Part shown: positions 52,721 through 62,181 of the stretch, in pieces | Numbering within the stretch: the first letter of the stretch is position 1 | How the letters are laid out: each line of letters opens with the position of its first letter | Source of the DNA: JADJGC01 sp964617645 | GTDB taxonomy: Bacteria; Zixibacteria; MSB-5A5; CAIYYT01 | DNA: 64,000 nt | Direction of reading: 5' to 3' | Assembly: GCA_964617645.1 (NCBI GenBank) | Contig: CAZTYE010000010.1 | Span: forward strand, 1-64,000 | Program-made: the position numbers and the translations under genes | Notes under the pieces: model-generated | Seen by the model: the letters and a program-made list of their open reading frames with translations, nothing else | Database searches by the model: none | What the model was told of the DNA's origin: nothing

Positions 52721-54067
52721 TCAGATTTTCCCCAGACGAAACGCCTCCGGCGGCGTCTGGTTCCGAGCTAACTTCGCCCCCCAGACACAGAGGGCTAACG
52801 CCATTGCGGCGTCGCAGTGGTTATTGTGATTCCAATTCAGTTCGCGTAACTCATCGACCAAACGCCACGACTCGCCGGCTTCGCCCTGAAGCTCGATGTC
52901 CGGCACAGCGATATTTCCGCTTTCAAACTGCGTCTGTAAACTGGTGAGCAGGTCGGCTTTCGATTTCTCCGTGAAGATAAACGGCAGCGGCCGAATATCG
53001 GCCAGCTCGGAAACGACGGCGTCGCCGACACCGGTGGAGTCGATGATCGTATCGCCGCCGTAGTCGCGCTTGCGTTGCCGAATGGCGGCATAAACAAAGG
53101 GCCAATCGCGGTGATTGAAGCGGTCGAGCTTGACGATTTGCCACGGCTTTGTCGTGACGTCGAGTGTGATGCCGACTGTGTAAGTCAGTTTGCGCGCCAG
53201 ATCCCAACCGGTGATGTAGCGATGATCGACCAGGCGCGGCGATAGGCCGGTGGTTTGGGCGAGCGCGCGCTGGATGTATTCTTCCCGTAGTATTTCTTCC
53301 CCGGAGTCAATGAACAATCCCTCCAGATTTTGCGCGATGCGCTGCGGCGCAAAGGAATCGAGTTTGCGCAGCAGGAATTCCTGGCTGAGATGCGGGTTGT
53401 CAATGGTGCAGCCGGTTTGAACGTAGGCGTGGCGCAAATCGATCTGGAGCTGCAGGAATTTCCGATAGAACCAATTCTTGCCGCGCGGCGTGGAAATCAG
53501 ATCGAGTTGGCCGTGGCGGTCAGCAAGGCGCATGGTGAGAATCTCGTCAACGACGTACTCGGGATGCAGTTCGAAAGCGACCTCGTCAAAGCTGATCAGA
53601 TCGAAGTCGTGACCAAGGACGTGTTCGCCGCGATTCTGCGAACTGCGGGCGACGATTTCGGCGCCGTTGCCGAAAGTGATCTTTGGATACGGTGTATGGA
53701 CGACGCCTTCGATCAGGAGTTCGATTAGGCTGTGGCCGCGAATCAACTGAAGACAATTCTTGAAAACGATGTCGGCTTGATCCTGAGTGATCGAGAGATT
53801 CATGATGCGGTAGCGGCCGCCGGAGTCATAGCGGCGGTCGCGGATTTGGAAAATCGCGCGATGCAGCATCTTAGCGGCTTGAATCGTCGACTTGCCCCAG
53901 CGGTTGCCGGTGACGAGGAGATTCTGGTCGCGATTCGAGTTGCGCAACCAGAGTTCTTGTCCGGGGTGCGGGTCGAACTCGAGGAATTCGCGGCAGAAGA
54001 GAACCGGGTCGGTGACGGCGAGTCGCCAGCGATTTTGTTTGGAGAAGTTGAGTCTGCGTTTGGTCAT
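52721..54067 (-). CDS. phage terminase large subunit
   Basis: This roughly 448-residue packaging motor starts at ATG 54067; longer in-frame sequence upstream is repeat DNA. The ATPase has Walker A VTGNRWGKST (about 52-61) and Walker B DLISFDE (about 156-162). The C-terminal RNase H-like nuclease keeps its three acidic positions: Asp in TGWDLARK, Asp in IIDSTGVGD, and Asp in NNHCDAAMALAL. It therefore looks functional. It follows the portal gene, the reverse of the usual terminase-portal order. A repeat-containing spacer of about 225 bp separates them. Confidence 0.9.
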   Translation of the reverse strand: MTKRRLNFSKQNRWRLAVTDPVLFCREFLEFDPHPGQELWLRNSNRDQNLLVTGNRWGKSTIQAAKMLHRAIFQIRDRRYDSGGRYRIMNLSITQDQADIVFKNCLQLIRGHSLIELLIEGVVHTPYPKITFGNGAEIVARSSQNRGEHVLGHDFDLISFDEVAFELHPEYVVDEILTMRLADRHGQLDLISTPRGKNWFYRKFLQLQIDLRHAYVQTGCTIDNPHLSQEFLLRKLDSFAPQRIAQNLEGLFIDSGEEILREEYIQRALAQTTGLSPRLVDHRYITGWDLARKLTYTVGITLDVTTKPWQIVKLDRFNHRDWPFVYAAIRQRKRDYGGDTIIDSTGVGDAVVSELADIRPLPFIFTEKSKADLLTSLQTQFESGNIAVPDIELQGEAGESWRLVDELRELNWNHNNHCDAAMALALCVWGAKLARNQTPPEAFRLGKI

Positions 54068-54292
54068 GATTTGGCAATCCCTGTCCGACACCAAAGTTGC
54101 GTCAGACGATGAAGACGACCCCCTGTCCCGCCTGCGGCGGGCGCCGGGGCGCCCAGGTATTTTGGGGCAAGGCACGCCTTGCCCCTACGCGGGAGATCGT
54201 GATGTCACATTGCGCGAAGGGCACATTGCCCCATGCAGGGCACATTGCGATGCGCCCGTGCGCGAGGAAGATGCCGCGTGATCGGGCGATGG
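54068..54292. repeat. dispersed repeat between terminase and portal genes
   Basis: Blocks CCCTGTCCCGCCTGCGGCGG, TGGGGCAAGGCACGCCTTGC (inverted GGCAAGG/CCTTGCC) and ACATTGCGATGCGCCCGTGC belong to the host intergenic families. No gene. Confidence 0.6.
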
Positions 54293-55558
54293 TCATGACA
54301 GGCGCGCCAGTTCGAGAAGTGCTTCGTCCCGGGTGATCAGGTTGTTGTTCAGTTTGGTGACGATGTTGTCGATCTGAATTTTCTCGGCCTGCGCGCGTTC
54401 GGTCAGACCGATATGCGCGCGATTCTCGAAGCGATACTGCGCTTCGGCGGCAAAGCCGTGCAGCGCCAGCTCGATATTGGCGATCCAGTTCAGCAGCGAC
54501 GCAGCGGCGTTTTGTACGGTGGCGACCTGCCGCTGGACAAGTTCGTATTTAAACTCCGCCCAGTTGTGCGTCGTGCCGTAAGCGTAACCGAGCATGAACG
54601 GCGCCAGATGTGTACCGGCGCAGATGTCCTCGACCATCGACTTGTGATTCAGATACCACGAACTCGAATTGGCGGCGCGATTAGTCGGGCCGATATAGTC
54701 GATTTTGACGTCGTCCCAGGTCACGGGGTTTTTGTCGGGACCGAAATCGCGCATCATCGTGACCGTGTCGTCAAAGTACGAATTGGCGCGGGCAAAGTAG
54801 TCGGCGTCGGTTTCATCGGAACGCTTCTCGGGGCGGGTGATTTTCACATGGATACGATGATAGCCGGATGAGCGCATGGCGCGGTGCATGTCGGACACGA
54901 GCGTCTGTTCAACGCGCGCGACAAACGGGATAGTGGCAAGCAGCGAGCGGCCGTCGATGGCGCCGGGCTGCGCGCCGAGGCCGTAATAGAATAGCGTTGA
55001 GTTGTTGAGGCGGATACGGCGATCGTCGAGCTCCTGAAAAACGGTGTAGTCTTCCCCATCCGGTTCGACGAAAATCGAGCGCATATCAGCCAGCAAGAAT
55101 CGGTCGACGCGGCGCTGCGACGGCGAGATCTGTAATTCACCGCAGACGGCGCCGTCGGTGAAGAGCGACTCGAAGAATTGCAGCAGTAGCTCACGGAAAC
55201 CGCCGCGCTTGAGCAGGCCGTTGCGGTAAACGCGGGTGTCGAGATCGCGGAGAACGGCGCGGATGGTGTTTTCTTCGGCTTCTGAAGCGGCGCCGGTGAT
55301 TTGCACGTCGTAGCGGGCGGCGCACAAGCGGACCCAGGTCCAGACGACGGCGGAGAGAATCGGCACGTTGTCGCGCAGGTAGCGGTAGAGTTCGAGACGC
55401 GCGCGCGGTGTGTCGCTGAGGGCGAGCGAGTAGCTGCGGTCGAAATCCAAAGTGAGATTCCGCAGCCGCGGCGGTGAGAGCGGGATTCCCCGCGCCGCGC
55501 GAAGGTTGCCCTCGCTGCCGGCACGGTGTTGCCAACGATTGATCAAAGACTTGAACAT
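54293..55558 (-). CDS. phage portal protein
   Basis: This 421-residue protein starts after AGGAGGA. It has the portal-like order: N-terminal clip/wing region (YRYLRDNVPILSAVVWTWVR), FFESLFTDGAVCGELQI, then DGEDYTVFQELDDRRIRL, a Tyr-Gly-rich stretch, the long stem helices (SMVEDICAGTHLAPFMLGYA, YELVQRQVATVQNAAASLLN) and a C-terminal helix. Portals form the dodecamer through which the terminase pumps DNA. It is the first gene of its transcription unit, which shares a leader with the protease unit. Confidence 0.8.
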   Translation of the reverse strand: MFKSLINRWQHRAGSEGNLRAARGIPLSPPRLRNLTLDFDRSYSLALSDTPRARLELYRYLRDNVPILSAVVWTWVRLCAARYDVQITGAASEAEENTIRAVLRDLDTRVYRNGLLKRGGFRELLLQFFESLFTDGAVCGELQISPSQRRVDRFLLADMRSIFVEPDGEDYTVFQELDDRRIRLNNSTLFYYGLGAQPGAIDGRSLLATIPFVARVEQTLVSDMHRAMRSSGYHRIHVKITRPEKRSDETDADYFARANSYFDDTVTMMRDFGPDKNPVTWDDVKIDYIGPTNRAANSSSWYLNHKSMVEDICAGTHLAPFMLGYAYGTTHNWAEFKYELVQRQVATVQNAAASLLNWIANIELALHGFAAEAQYRFENRAHIGLTERAQAEKIQIDNIVTKLNNNLITRDEALLELARLS

Positions 55559-55570
55559 GAAATAGTCCTC

Positions 55571-55638
55571 CTACTAAGGGCCCGGAGGGGGAAAACTGTA
55601 GTGGATTGCTACGAGTTTACGGGGTGGAGGGGGGAAAA
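55571..55638 (-). promoter_or_regulatory. conserved 68-bp leader (portal copy)
   Basis: Gap-free match to 51626-51693 (12 differences in 68). The palindrome is retained only in its outer parts (GTAG seven bases CTAC). It starts 12 bp upstream of the portal ATG. Confidence 0.6.
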
Positions 55639-56447
55639 TCACCCTCACCCCTAGCCCCTCTCCCTAACAGGGAGAGGGGGATGCCACCGGGCCGGTGGGG
55701 CACCAATGACAAGGGCAAGGCACGCCGCGGAGCGCCCCTACGCGAGGGGCAGTGTGGCGCGTGGGAGCACATGGCCGAAGGTCCTGCGCTTTGCGGGACG
55801 ATGCGCCCGCGAGTGACACACCCCGCCATCCCGCACCGATGGTGCGGGACAGCACCCCTCTCGAGAGGGGAATTGGGGCGGCTGCGCCGCGAAGAATGCG
55901 CCGTTGGCGCATTGCGCGGCCTTCGGCCTCGAAAGCGGGGGACGATGCAAACTCGCGCCCACGATTATCACGCCTGCGGCGTGATGTCAGCAGCACAGGG
56001 CTCCTGACCTACTTGACTGGATTCCGGCTTTCGCCGGAATGACGGAATCGGGGGTCGTCGAGACCTTTTGGTGCCCCACCAGAGTGGTGGGAGTGAGGGC
56101 GCCGAGTCGCCCTCGTCCCGCACGCGGTACTCGGAAGACTCTGCGCAACAGAGATAGTGGGAATGCAACGTTGGCGCATTGCGCGACCTTCGGCCGCTGG
56201 AACGTGGGACGATGCAGATTCGCGACCAAGATGATTCCGCCTGCGGCGGAATGTCGGGAGCGCAGGGCTCCCGACCTACGAGAACTGGGACTCGGAAGAC
56301 CCTGCGCGACAAGCGTCACAGCGACGACAACGGGGACCGCGGCCGAAGTCGCTACCGCCGAAGCGCACGAAGAAAAACGGGCAAGGCACGCATTGCCCCT
56401 ACGCTGAGGATGCCAGAGTGGCGGCGGGTGCGCCACCAAGCGCGGAA
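55639..56447. repeat. 809-bp repeat-filled spacer
   Basis: Packed with host intergenic blocks in both orientations: CCCTCTCCCTAACAGGGAGA, GGGCAAGGCACGCCGCGGAG, CACCCCTCTCGAGAGGGG, GTGATGTCAGCAGCACAGGG with CTCCTGACCTAC, GAATTCCGGC-type CTTTCGCCGGAATGACGGAA, and GGAATGTCGGGAGCGCAGGG. Long ORFs across it follow the repeats and are not genes. Confidence 0.65.
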
Positions 56448-58697
56448 TCAGAATTCGAGCAGGCCGAAGAGCGTCGGATCGGGAGTCGAGTTTGGATCAC
56501 GGGTCGGCAGCAGATAGCCGAGCGATTTGACCAGAGTCGAATTGTCTGGTGTGTCGTAGTCGACGATCTCGATGCCGAAACCGATGCGTTTGGTCTTTGG
56601 TGTGAACCACGTTCCGAAAGCAGTAAGCGGGATACGGGCCTCGAACGCATAGCCGCCGGCCGTAGTTTGACTGCCGATTTCGTAAGCGGCTGATCCGGGC
56701 AGACGCAGACGCGCTTTGGGATTGGTCGCGGTAGGCGCTTCGACGGTGAATCGGAAACAGCCGTCGCTGAACTCCGCGGCGCGTGTGAAGAGGCTGGCGG
56801 CGCCGGCGCGAAAATCGAAATAGAAATTGACGGCGTCGGTTTTACCGTCGGCGAACGCGAGCAGGACGTTGTCCAGAATATTGCCGGCGATGACCAGGTC
56901 TTGCTTGGTGAGGTTCACGTAGAAGCTCGCGGAGAGATCGTTGACTCCGGTCCAGAGAGCGCTGCCGTAGACGTAGCCGCCGTCGCCGTTGAGCGAAAGC
57001 GCGCGCTGTTTTTGCCACTCGGTGAGGTCGCCGTCGATGGGCGGAACATCTTTACGGTCGCGCGCCTTGTAGAGCGCGTTCAGATCGCCGGTCGCGAGCG
57101 CGAGTTTTGCCGAAAGGGTGAGCATCGCCATGCGATCCTGCAGCGAGCCGAGCCGGTTTTGCGATTCGGTAAAGCAGCGGCGAGCGAGCTTGGGATCGGC
57201 ATCGATCTGCAATTGATAGCCGATGGCATAGAACAACTCCGCGAGTGTGGCATTCTGCGCGATGAGTTTCAGATACTGGTCGGCGATTGTCTTGACGTAG
57301 GGTTGCTTGTCCTGCCTTCCGAGCTTCGCGACGCGGTCGAAAACCAAGAGGAGATCGTGAGTCGGCGGCTGGCGCTGGTCGGTGGTCTGGGCGACAAAGT
57401 CGCCGTAGGTTTGCAGCGCTTTCATTCCGAACTCAGCCGATTGGCCGAATAACTGCTGTTCGTAAGTGATGTCGCTCATCCGCAACGCGGCGATAATCGC
57501 GGCAAAGGTGCGGGGGTGATCGGTCAACAGTTTGTTGTATACGCCGACGACGTCGTTTTTGCGCCCGGCGGTGGTGTAGAGATAGGCAAGGTCAAGAAAG
57601 CTGTCGGCGACGCCGGAGTTGTCGGCGGCGGTGGACATGGCAGCTTGCAGCTCGCGAATGCGGGCGTCGACATCAACGCGCACCGCGGTGACGGCCATTG
57701 GACGGGCGGCCTGAAGTTCTGTCGGAATGTTCTTGGCATTATCGTTGGCGAGGTCCAGCAACGCGAGACCGTCCTTGCGATCGGAACCGATCCAGAGCTT
57801 GGCGGCATCGATAATCGCGCCGCCGGCCGGCGACTCGCCAAAAAGCAGACTTCCGGCAGGTTCGAATGCGAAGCCGCGATCGGTCTGGCTGTAGTTAAAC
57901 ACGCGGATGTTGGCCTGCGGACGAATCTGCGGAAAGGCATAGGTCATGACCAGCCGCCCGAGATAGCCGGAAACTTCGAGACTGGCCGGAGCGCGACCGA
58001 TGTCGTTTTCGATCCAGACGAGCTTGTCGGTGGCAACATCGATAATGGCCAATTGCGAGCCGCCGCGGCGACCACCGTCCAGGCCCTGACAAGCAGCGAA
58101 AAGCAAGCGGCCATCGGCGGCGAAGGCGAGATCGGCGGGTTCCGGACCGACGGCGATGGTCTTGGCGACTTGAAAGCTGGGAATGGCGATTTTGATTACC
58201 TGCCCTTCAAGGCGCGAGGTCACATAGAGGCTGCGCGAATCGGGCGCGACGACAACCGCGCCGGGGGCGACAAAACCGCCGATCGAGTAGAGAATTTCTT
58301 TGGCGACGGCATCGATCGCCATGAGGACGCTTTCCGCTTTGTCGGGGGCTTTGCCGACGGCGAAACAGTACTTGCCGTCGGGACTAAACGCGGCAGCGGT
58401 CACGACAATAGTCGCGTCGATAGTGCGGGTGACGCGGTCGGAGGCGACATCGACGACGTTGACATAGGTCGAATGATCGCCAAAGAGCCAGACTTCGGAC
58501 GAGTCGGAATTAGCGGCAGCGCTGCCGATTTCGAACATGCTGGAGATTTGATTAATGACGGTTTGCGATTCGAGACCGTAGACGATAGTCGTCGCCGAGC
58601 CGACGCCCGAAGGAACATAGAGTTTGGTGACGAAGTCGGCGTGCGCGATGCCGTGAAGGCACAGCAGGAGTATCGAAATCGAGAAAGTCCGTTTCAT
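56448..58697 (-). CDS. secreted YVTN-type beta-propeller with CBM9-like C-terminus
   Basis: This roughly 749-residue protein is started at ATG 58697 (GGAGGG seven bases upstream), giving signal peptide MKRTFSISILLLCLHGIAHA. Residues about 20-330 form a propeller of YVTN-like blades (DVASDRVTRTIDATIVVTAA, GAVVVAPDSRSLYVTSRLEG, DLAFAADGRLLFAACQG). A helical TPR-like part follows (about 360-520). Residues about 550-745 look like a CBM9/DOMON-type domain (PPIDGDLTEWQKQRAL, AYEIGSQTTAGGYAFEARIP). Probably periplasmic or surface, binding a carbohydrate or other ligand. Last gene of the selenocysteine operon strand. Confidence 0.7.
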   Translation of the reverse strand: MKRTFSISILLLCLHGIAHADFVTKLYVPSGVGSATTIVYGLESQTVINQISSMFEIGSAAANSDSSEVWLFGDHSTYVNVVDVASDRVTRTIDATIVVTAAAFSPDGKYCFAVGKAPDKAESVLMAIDAVAKEILYSIGGFVAPGAVVVAPDSRSLYVTSRLEGQVIKIAIPSFQVAKTIAVGPEPADLAFAADGRLLFAACQGLDGGRRGGSQLAIIDVATDKLVWIENDIGRAPASLEVSGYLGRLVMTYAFPQIRPQANIRVFNYSQTDRGFAFEPAGSLLFGESPAGGAIIDAAKLWIGSDRKDGLALLDLANDNAKNIPTELQAARPMAVTAVRVDVDARIRELQAAMSTAADNSGVADSFLDLAYLYTTAGRKNDVVGVYNKLLTDHPRTFAAIIAALRMSDITYEQQLFGQSAEFGMKALQTYGDFVAQTTDQRQPPTHDLLLVFDRVAKLGRQDKQPYVKTIADQYLKLIAQNATLAELFYAIGYQLQIDADPKLARRCFTESQNRLGSLQDRMAMLTLSAKLALATGDLNALYKARDRKDVPPIDGDLTEWQKQRALSLNGDGGYVYGSALWTGVNDLSASFYVNLTKQDLVIAGNILDNVLLAFADGKTDAVNFYFDFRAGAASLFTRAAEFSDGCFRFTVEAPTATNPKARLRLPGSAAYEIGSQTTAGGYAFEARIPLTAFGTWFTPKTKRIGFGIEIVDYDTPDNSTLVKSLGYLLPTRDPNSTPDPTLFGLLEF

Positions 58698-58717
58698 GCG
58701 TAATCCCTCCATTGCGG

Positions 58718-60325
58718 TCAGGCGCGAAATCCATTCGCAGAGTACATTAGCTCCCCGCCGATGTAAGTCGCAAGCACTTTCGTGTCGAGAATTTGCCGCG
58801 GTTTGGCGCGCAGGAGATCGCGGTCGAGTACGATAAAGTCGGCGAGTTTGCCTTCGGTCAAGGTTCCGCGTTCATGCAGTTGGCCGACGGCTTGCGCGCC
58901 GCCGGCAGTGAACCCCCAGAGCGCCTGCTCGATCGTGATCGTTTCGCGGCGATTGAAGCGCTCGCGGCCGCCGATCGGCTGCCCGGTCACGGCGGCGTAG
59001 ATGCCCTTGAGCGGATGCAGCTCTTCGATGGGGGCATCGGAGCCATAGGCCTGCGGCACGCCGAGTTTCCAGAGCGAGCGCATGCGGTAGCTGTCTTTTT
59101 GGCGCGGGCCGAGATATCGCTTCATAATATCAATATCGGCGGTGGCGTGGGTCGGCTGAATCGAGGCGACCAGACCGAGACTTTTGAAGCGCGCTAAGTC
59201 GCTGGGCGCGACGATCTGACAATGTTCAATGCGGTGGGGGTGTCGCGGTGACGCCTTGCGACTGACAGCCTCGAAAGCGTCAAGGACGTTGCGGTTGGCG
59301 CGGTCGCCAATGGCATGAATTGCACAGGCCAGGCCATTGACGGCGGCAGTCCGGATTTGGTCGCGCAGGTCTTTGGGCGAAGTGACTTCAATTCCAATAT
59401 TGGTGCGACTGCCCTTGAACGGCTTGAGCATGAGCGCGGTTTGCGAACCGAGGGCGCCGTCGGCGAATATCTTGATGCCGCCGACTTTGAGATTGTCGGA
59501 GCCATAACCGGAGCGCAATCTGAGTTTGACGACTTCGTTTAGAGCGGCGACCGGAAAATAGTAGGCGACGCGGATCGGCAGTTCGCCGGCGACGTCGAGA
59601 GCCTGCAATACATTGTAGCCATCAAGCGAATCGAAAGAACTGGTGCCGACACAGCCGAGCCGCAACATTTCCTGAATACCGGCGCGCATGATCGGGAGCG
59701 TGTCTTTCAATGCCGGCGGTTGAAAGACTTTCCAGATCGCCTTGTCGGCGTTGTCTTTGAGGATGCCGGTCGGTTCACCGTGCAGATCACGCTGAACTTC
59801 CCCGCCGGCCGGATCGGCTGACGAAATGTCGATACCGGCGAGCCGGAGCGCCGCCGAGTTGACCCACATCTGGTGTTCGTCTTTGGAATAAATGGCGGTC
59901 GGGTTGTTCGGGAGCAGACGATCAAGATCGGTTTTGTGCGGCCAGCGACGCTCCCGCCATTGTTCGCGCTTCCAGCCCATGCCGATGACCCACGAACCGC
60001 GCTTGGGCGGATTGGTCTTGAGATGGGCTTTGATTCGCGTCAGCGCGTCCTCGTAGGAAGTTTCGCCGTCGAGATCGATGCGCACCAGCGACTGCGCCCA
60101 GAAGACGACGTGGGTGTGGGAATCGACAAATCCGGGCAGAACGGTTGCGCCGTCGAGATCGACAAGATCGTAAGTGTCGGACGGAACCGCGGACAAATCG
60201 GCGGCACTGCCGAGCCATTCGATGTGACGGCCGTTAACGATCATGGCATCGCAGACGGGGCGGCGCGGGTCCATCGTATAAATGCGGCCGCCGAAGACGA
60301 GTTTCTTGTAGAAATTCACTCGCAT
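58718..60325 (-). CDS. YtcJ-like amidohydrolase (metal-dependent)
   Basis: This 535-residue cytosolic enzyme of the amidohydrolase-3 group shows metal motif GFVDSHTHVVFW, KIFADGALGSQTALM, ACAIHAIGDRANRNVLDAFE, RIEHCQIV and the final metal Asp in YGSDAPIEELHPL. Relatives hydrolyse N-substituted or cyclic amides; natural substrates are mostly unknown. The start overlaps the selB stop by ten bases, so it is co-translated with the selenocysteine genes, though a functional link is not known. Confidence 0.88.
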   Translation of the reverse strand: MRVNFYKKLVFGGRIYTMDPRRPVCDAMIVNGRHIEWLGSAADLSAVPSDTYDLVDLDGATVLPGFVDSHTHVVFWAQSLVRIDLDGETSYEDALTRIKAHLKTNPPKRGSWVIGMGWKREQWRERRWPHKTDLDRLLPNNPTAIYSKDEHQMWVNSAALRLAGIDISSADPAGGEVQRDLHGEPTGILKDNADKAIWKVFQPPALKDTLPIMRAGIQEMLRLGCVGTSSFDSLDGYNVLQALDVAGELPIRVAYYFPVAALNEVVKLRLRSGYGSDNLKVGGIKIFADGALGSQTALMLKPFKGSRTNIGIEVTSPKDLRDQIRTAAVNGLACAIHAIGDRANRNVLDAFEAVSRKASPRHPHRIEHCQIVAPSDLARFKSLGLVASIQPTHATADIDIMKRYLGPRQKDSYRMRSLWKLGVPQAYGSDAPIEELHPLKGIYAAVTGQPIGGRERFNRRETITIEQALWGFTAGGAQAVGQLHERGTLTEGKLADFIVLDRDLLRAKPRQILDTKVLATYIGGELMYSANGFRA

Positions 60326-62181
60326 AAAAAGCGGTAGTCTCCTTCACGGCGCGTAATGCGACGGCGGTCGAGGTCTTCGAGAATCGGCAGCACGACTTTG
60401 CGGGATGTGCCGGTAAGATCGCGGGCCTCGGCGATGGTGATTTTGCGCGTTTGTTTCAAATGCGCCATGATTCTGACCGTGATGTCATCAAATGTAGTCT
60501 TGAGATAAATCGTGCCGTTAATGTCCACCAGAAGTTGGTTCTGCTTGAGATACGTAAAGACCTTGCGGGCGTCTTTGTCGAGCGCGTAGATTTCGTCGCG
60601 CGACATGGCGAGGCGCTCGCCTTCGGCAAGCAGTCTCAGTATGCGGTCGCGCAGCTTCTGTTGATCGGCGCTCAGTTCAGCGCTGTAAGCCGCGAGGCGC
60701 ACGCCGAGTTCCTGACGGAGCAATTTGCCCGATGTGATCAGTTCCCCAACGGCATCAGCGAAGAGGGTCTCGGGAATGGCGATCTTGGAGGCCAACTCCG
60801 CCAGCGGCATGGCCGCCAAGTGTGGTTGGGTTTTGTGGAATTGCTCGACGGCGCTGAGCAGCGCGATTTGGGCGTCCCGCCACTGCGAACTCAACAACAG
60901 ATGGCGGTGGCGTTTCATGGCGACGCCGGAACGAATCAATTGGCCTAACGCGGTTTCGATCTCCGCTCTCGGGAGCAGCGATTGAGTGAGCAGCGCTGAT
61001 TCGTCGACATTCGATCGCGATGCGAGTTCGTGAACGATCAGCGCATCAACAGTCAGGCTTGAGGCCGCAAGCAGGCGTTGCCAAGTAGCCGAGTCCTTGC
61101 GGGCGAATGGCTCGAGCAATGGATCGATAACGGCGGCGCCGCCAAGCAGGAGCGACGGTGTCGGCAAGCGCAGAATGGCGCGGTCACCGGCACGAAGGAT
61201 GACCGGACACTCGAGCTGGAGGGCGGCGATTTGCGCGCAGGCGGCAGTGAAAACCGGTTCCGGCGGGAGCAGAAGGCGGGCCTCGGTTTCTCCCGTGCCA
61301 TGCAGCAGGAGAACATCGCGGAGATTCCTGAGATGACGTGCGGCGCTGGGTTCGGTGTCGATTGCGACGGCAATGAGCTTTGATTCGCGAAGCGATTTGG
61401 ATGTGTAAAGCAGGTCGCCGCGCTGAATTTCACCGCGCTCGAGGGTCTGCAATCCAACCGCGAGACGAATGCCGGGTTTGGCGGACACGAGCTGATCCGA
61501 AAAACTCTCAAGCGATTTGACGCGCGTCTTTGCGCCACTCGGATGATGATAGATTTCCTGACCGACGCTGAGCGTGGCGTCGCGCAGCGTGCCGGTAACG
61601 ACGGTGCCGGCGCCGGCGACGGTGAAGACGCGGTCGACATAAAGGCGAGCGGCTTCGAGTTCGGCAGGCCGCCCGACGCTCCGCAGATGCGATTCGATCT
61701 GAATCTTGAGCTGATCGAGGTTGCGATTGTCGACGGCAGAGAACTCAATGATGTCGCTGCCCTCGAGAAATGTGCCTTTGACTCTTTCGCGCAAGTCGGA
61801 TTTCACCAACTCGCGCCAGTCGTCGGTGACGAGATCGACCTTGGTGAGCGCGATGAACCCCCGATCGACGCCGAGGTGGCGCAGAATGGCGAGGTGTTCG
61901 GCGGATTGCGGCATCCAGCCATCATCGGCGGCGATGACGAACATGACGAGATCGAGCGCGCCGACGCCGGCGATCATGGTTTTGATGAAGCGTTCATGAC
62001 CGGGCACGTCGATGATGCCGATTTCGGCGCCGGTTGACGAGCGAAAGTGCGCGAAGCCAAGCTCGATGGTCATTTGGCGGGCCTTTTCTTCCGGCAGGCG
62101 GTCGGGATCGATGCCGGTAAGCGCGCGCACCAGCGACGATTTTCCGTGATCGATATGGCCGGCGGTGGCTATGGTATACAT
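60316..62181 (-). CDS. selB: selenocysteine-specific elongation factor
   Basis: This 621-residue GTPase delivers Sec-tRNA to UGA codons with a SECIS hairpin. The G domain has GHIDHGKSSLVRALTG, the DVPGHE motif, and TKVD; EF-Tu-like domains 2 and 3 follow, then C-terminal winged helices that bind SECIS RNA (KITIAEARDLTGTSRKVVLP, ITRREGDYRFLCE). Full length. It overlaps selA by 13 bases. No UGA-containing selenoprotein gene is visible in the window. Confidence 0.96.
   Translation of the reverse strand: MYTIATAGHIDHGKSSLVRALTGIDPDRLPEEKARQMTIELGFAHFRSSTGAEIGIIDVPGHERFIKTMIAGVGALDLVMFVIAADDGWMPQSAEHLAILRHLGVDRGFIALTKVDLVTDDWRELVKSDLRERVKGTFLEGSDIIEFSAVDNRNLDQLKIQIESHLRSVGRPAELEAARLYVDRVFTVAGAGTVVTGTLRDATLSVGQEIYHHPSGAKTRVKSLESFSDQLVSAKPGIRLAVGLQTLERGEIQRGDLLYTSKSLRESKLIAVAIDTEPSAARHLRNLRDVLLLHGTGETEARLLLPPEPVFTAACAQIAALQLECPVILRAGDRAILRLPTPSLLLGGAAVIDPLLEPFARKDSATWQRLLAASSLTVDALIVHELASRSNVDESALLTQSLLPRAEIETALGQLIRSGVAMKRHRHLLLSSQWRDAQIALLSAVEQFHKTQPHLAAMPLAELASKIAIPETLFADAVGELITSGKLLRQELGVRLAAYSAELSADQQKLRDRILRLLAEGERLAMSRDEIYALDKDARKVFTYLKQNQLLVDINGTIYLKTTFDDITVRIMAHLKQTRKITIAEARDLTGTSRKVVLPILEDLDRRRITRREGDYRFLCE

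Noticed and set aside
55606..56439. Several ORFs of 70-150 codons across the repeat spacer
   Set aside because: They follow hairpin repeats that recur elsewhere in all frames and lack start signals.
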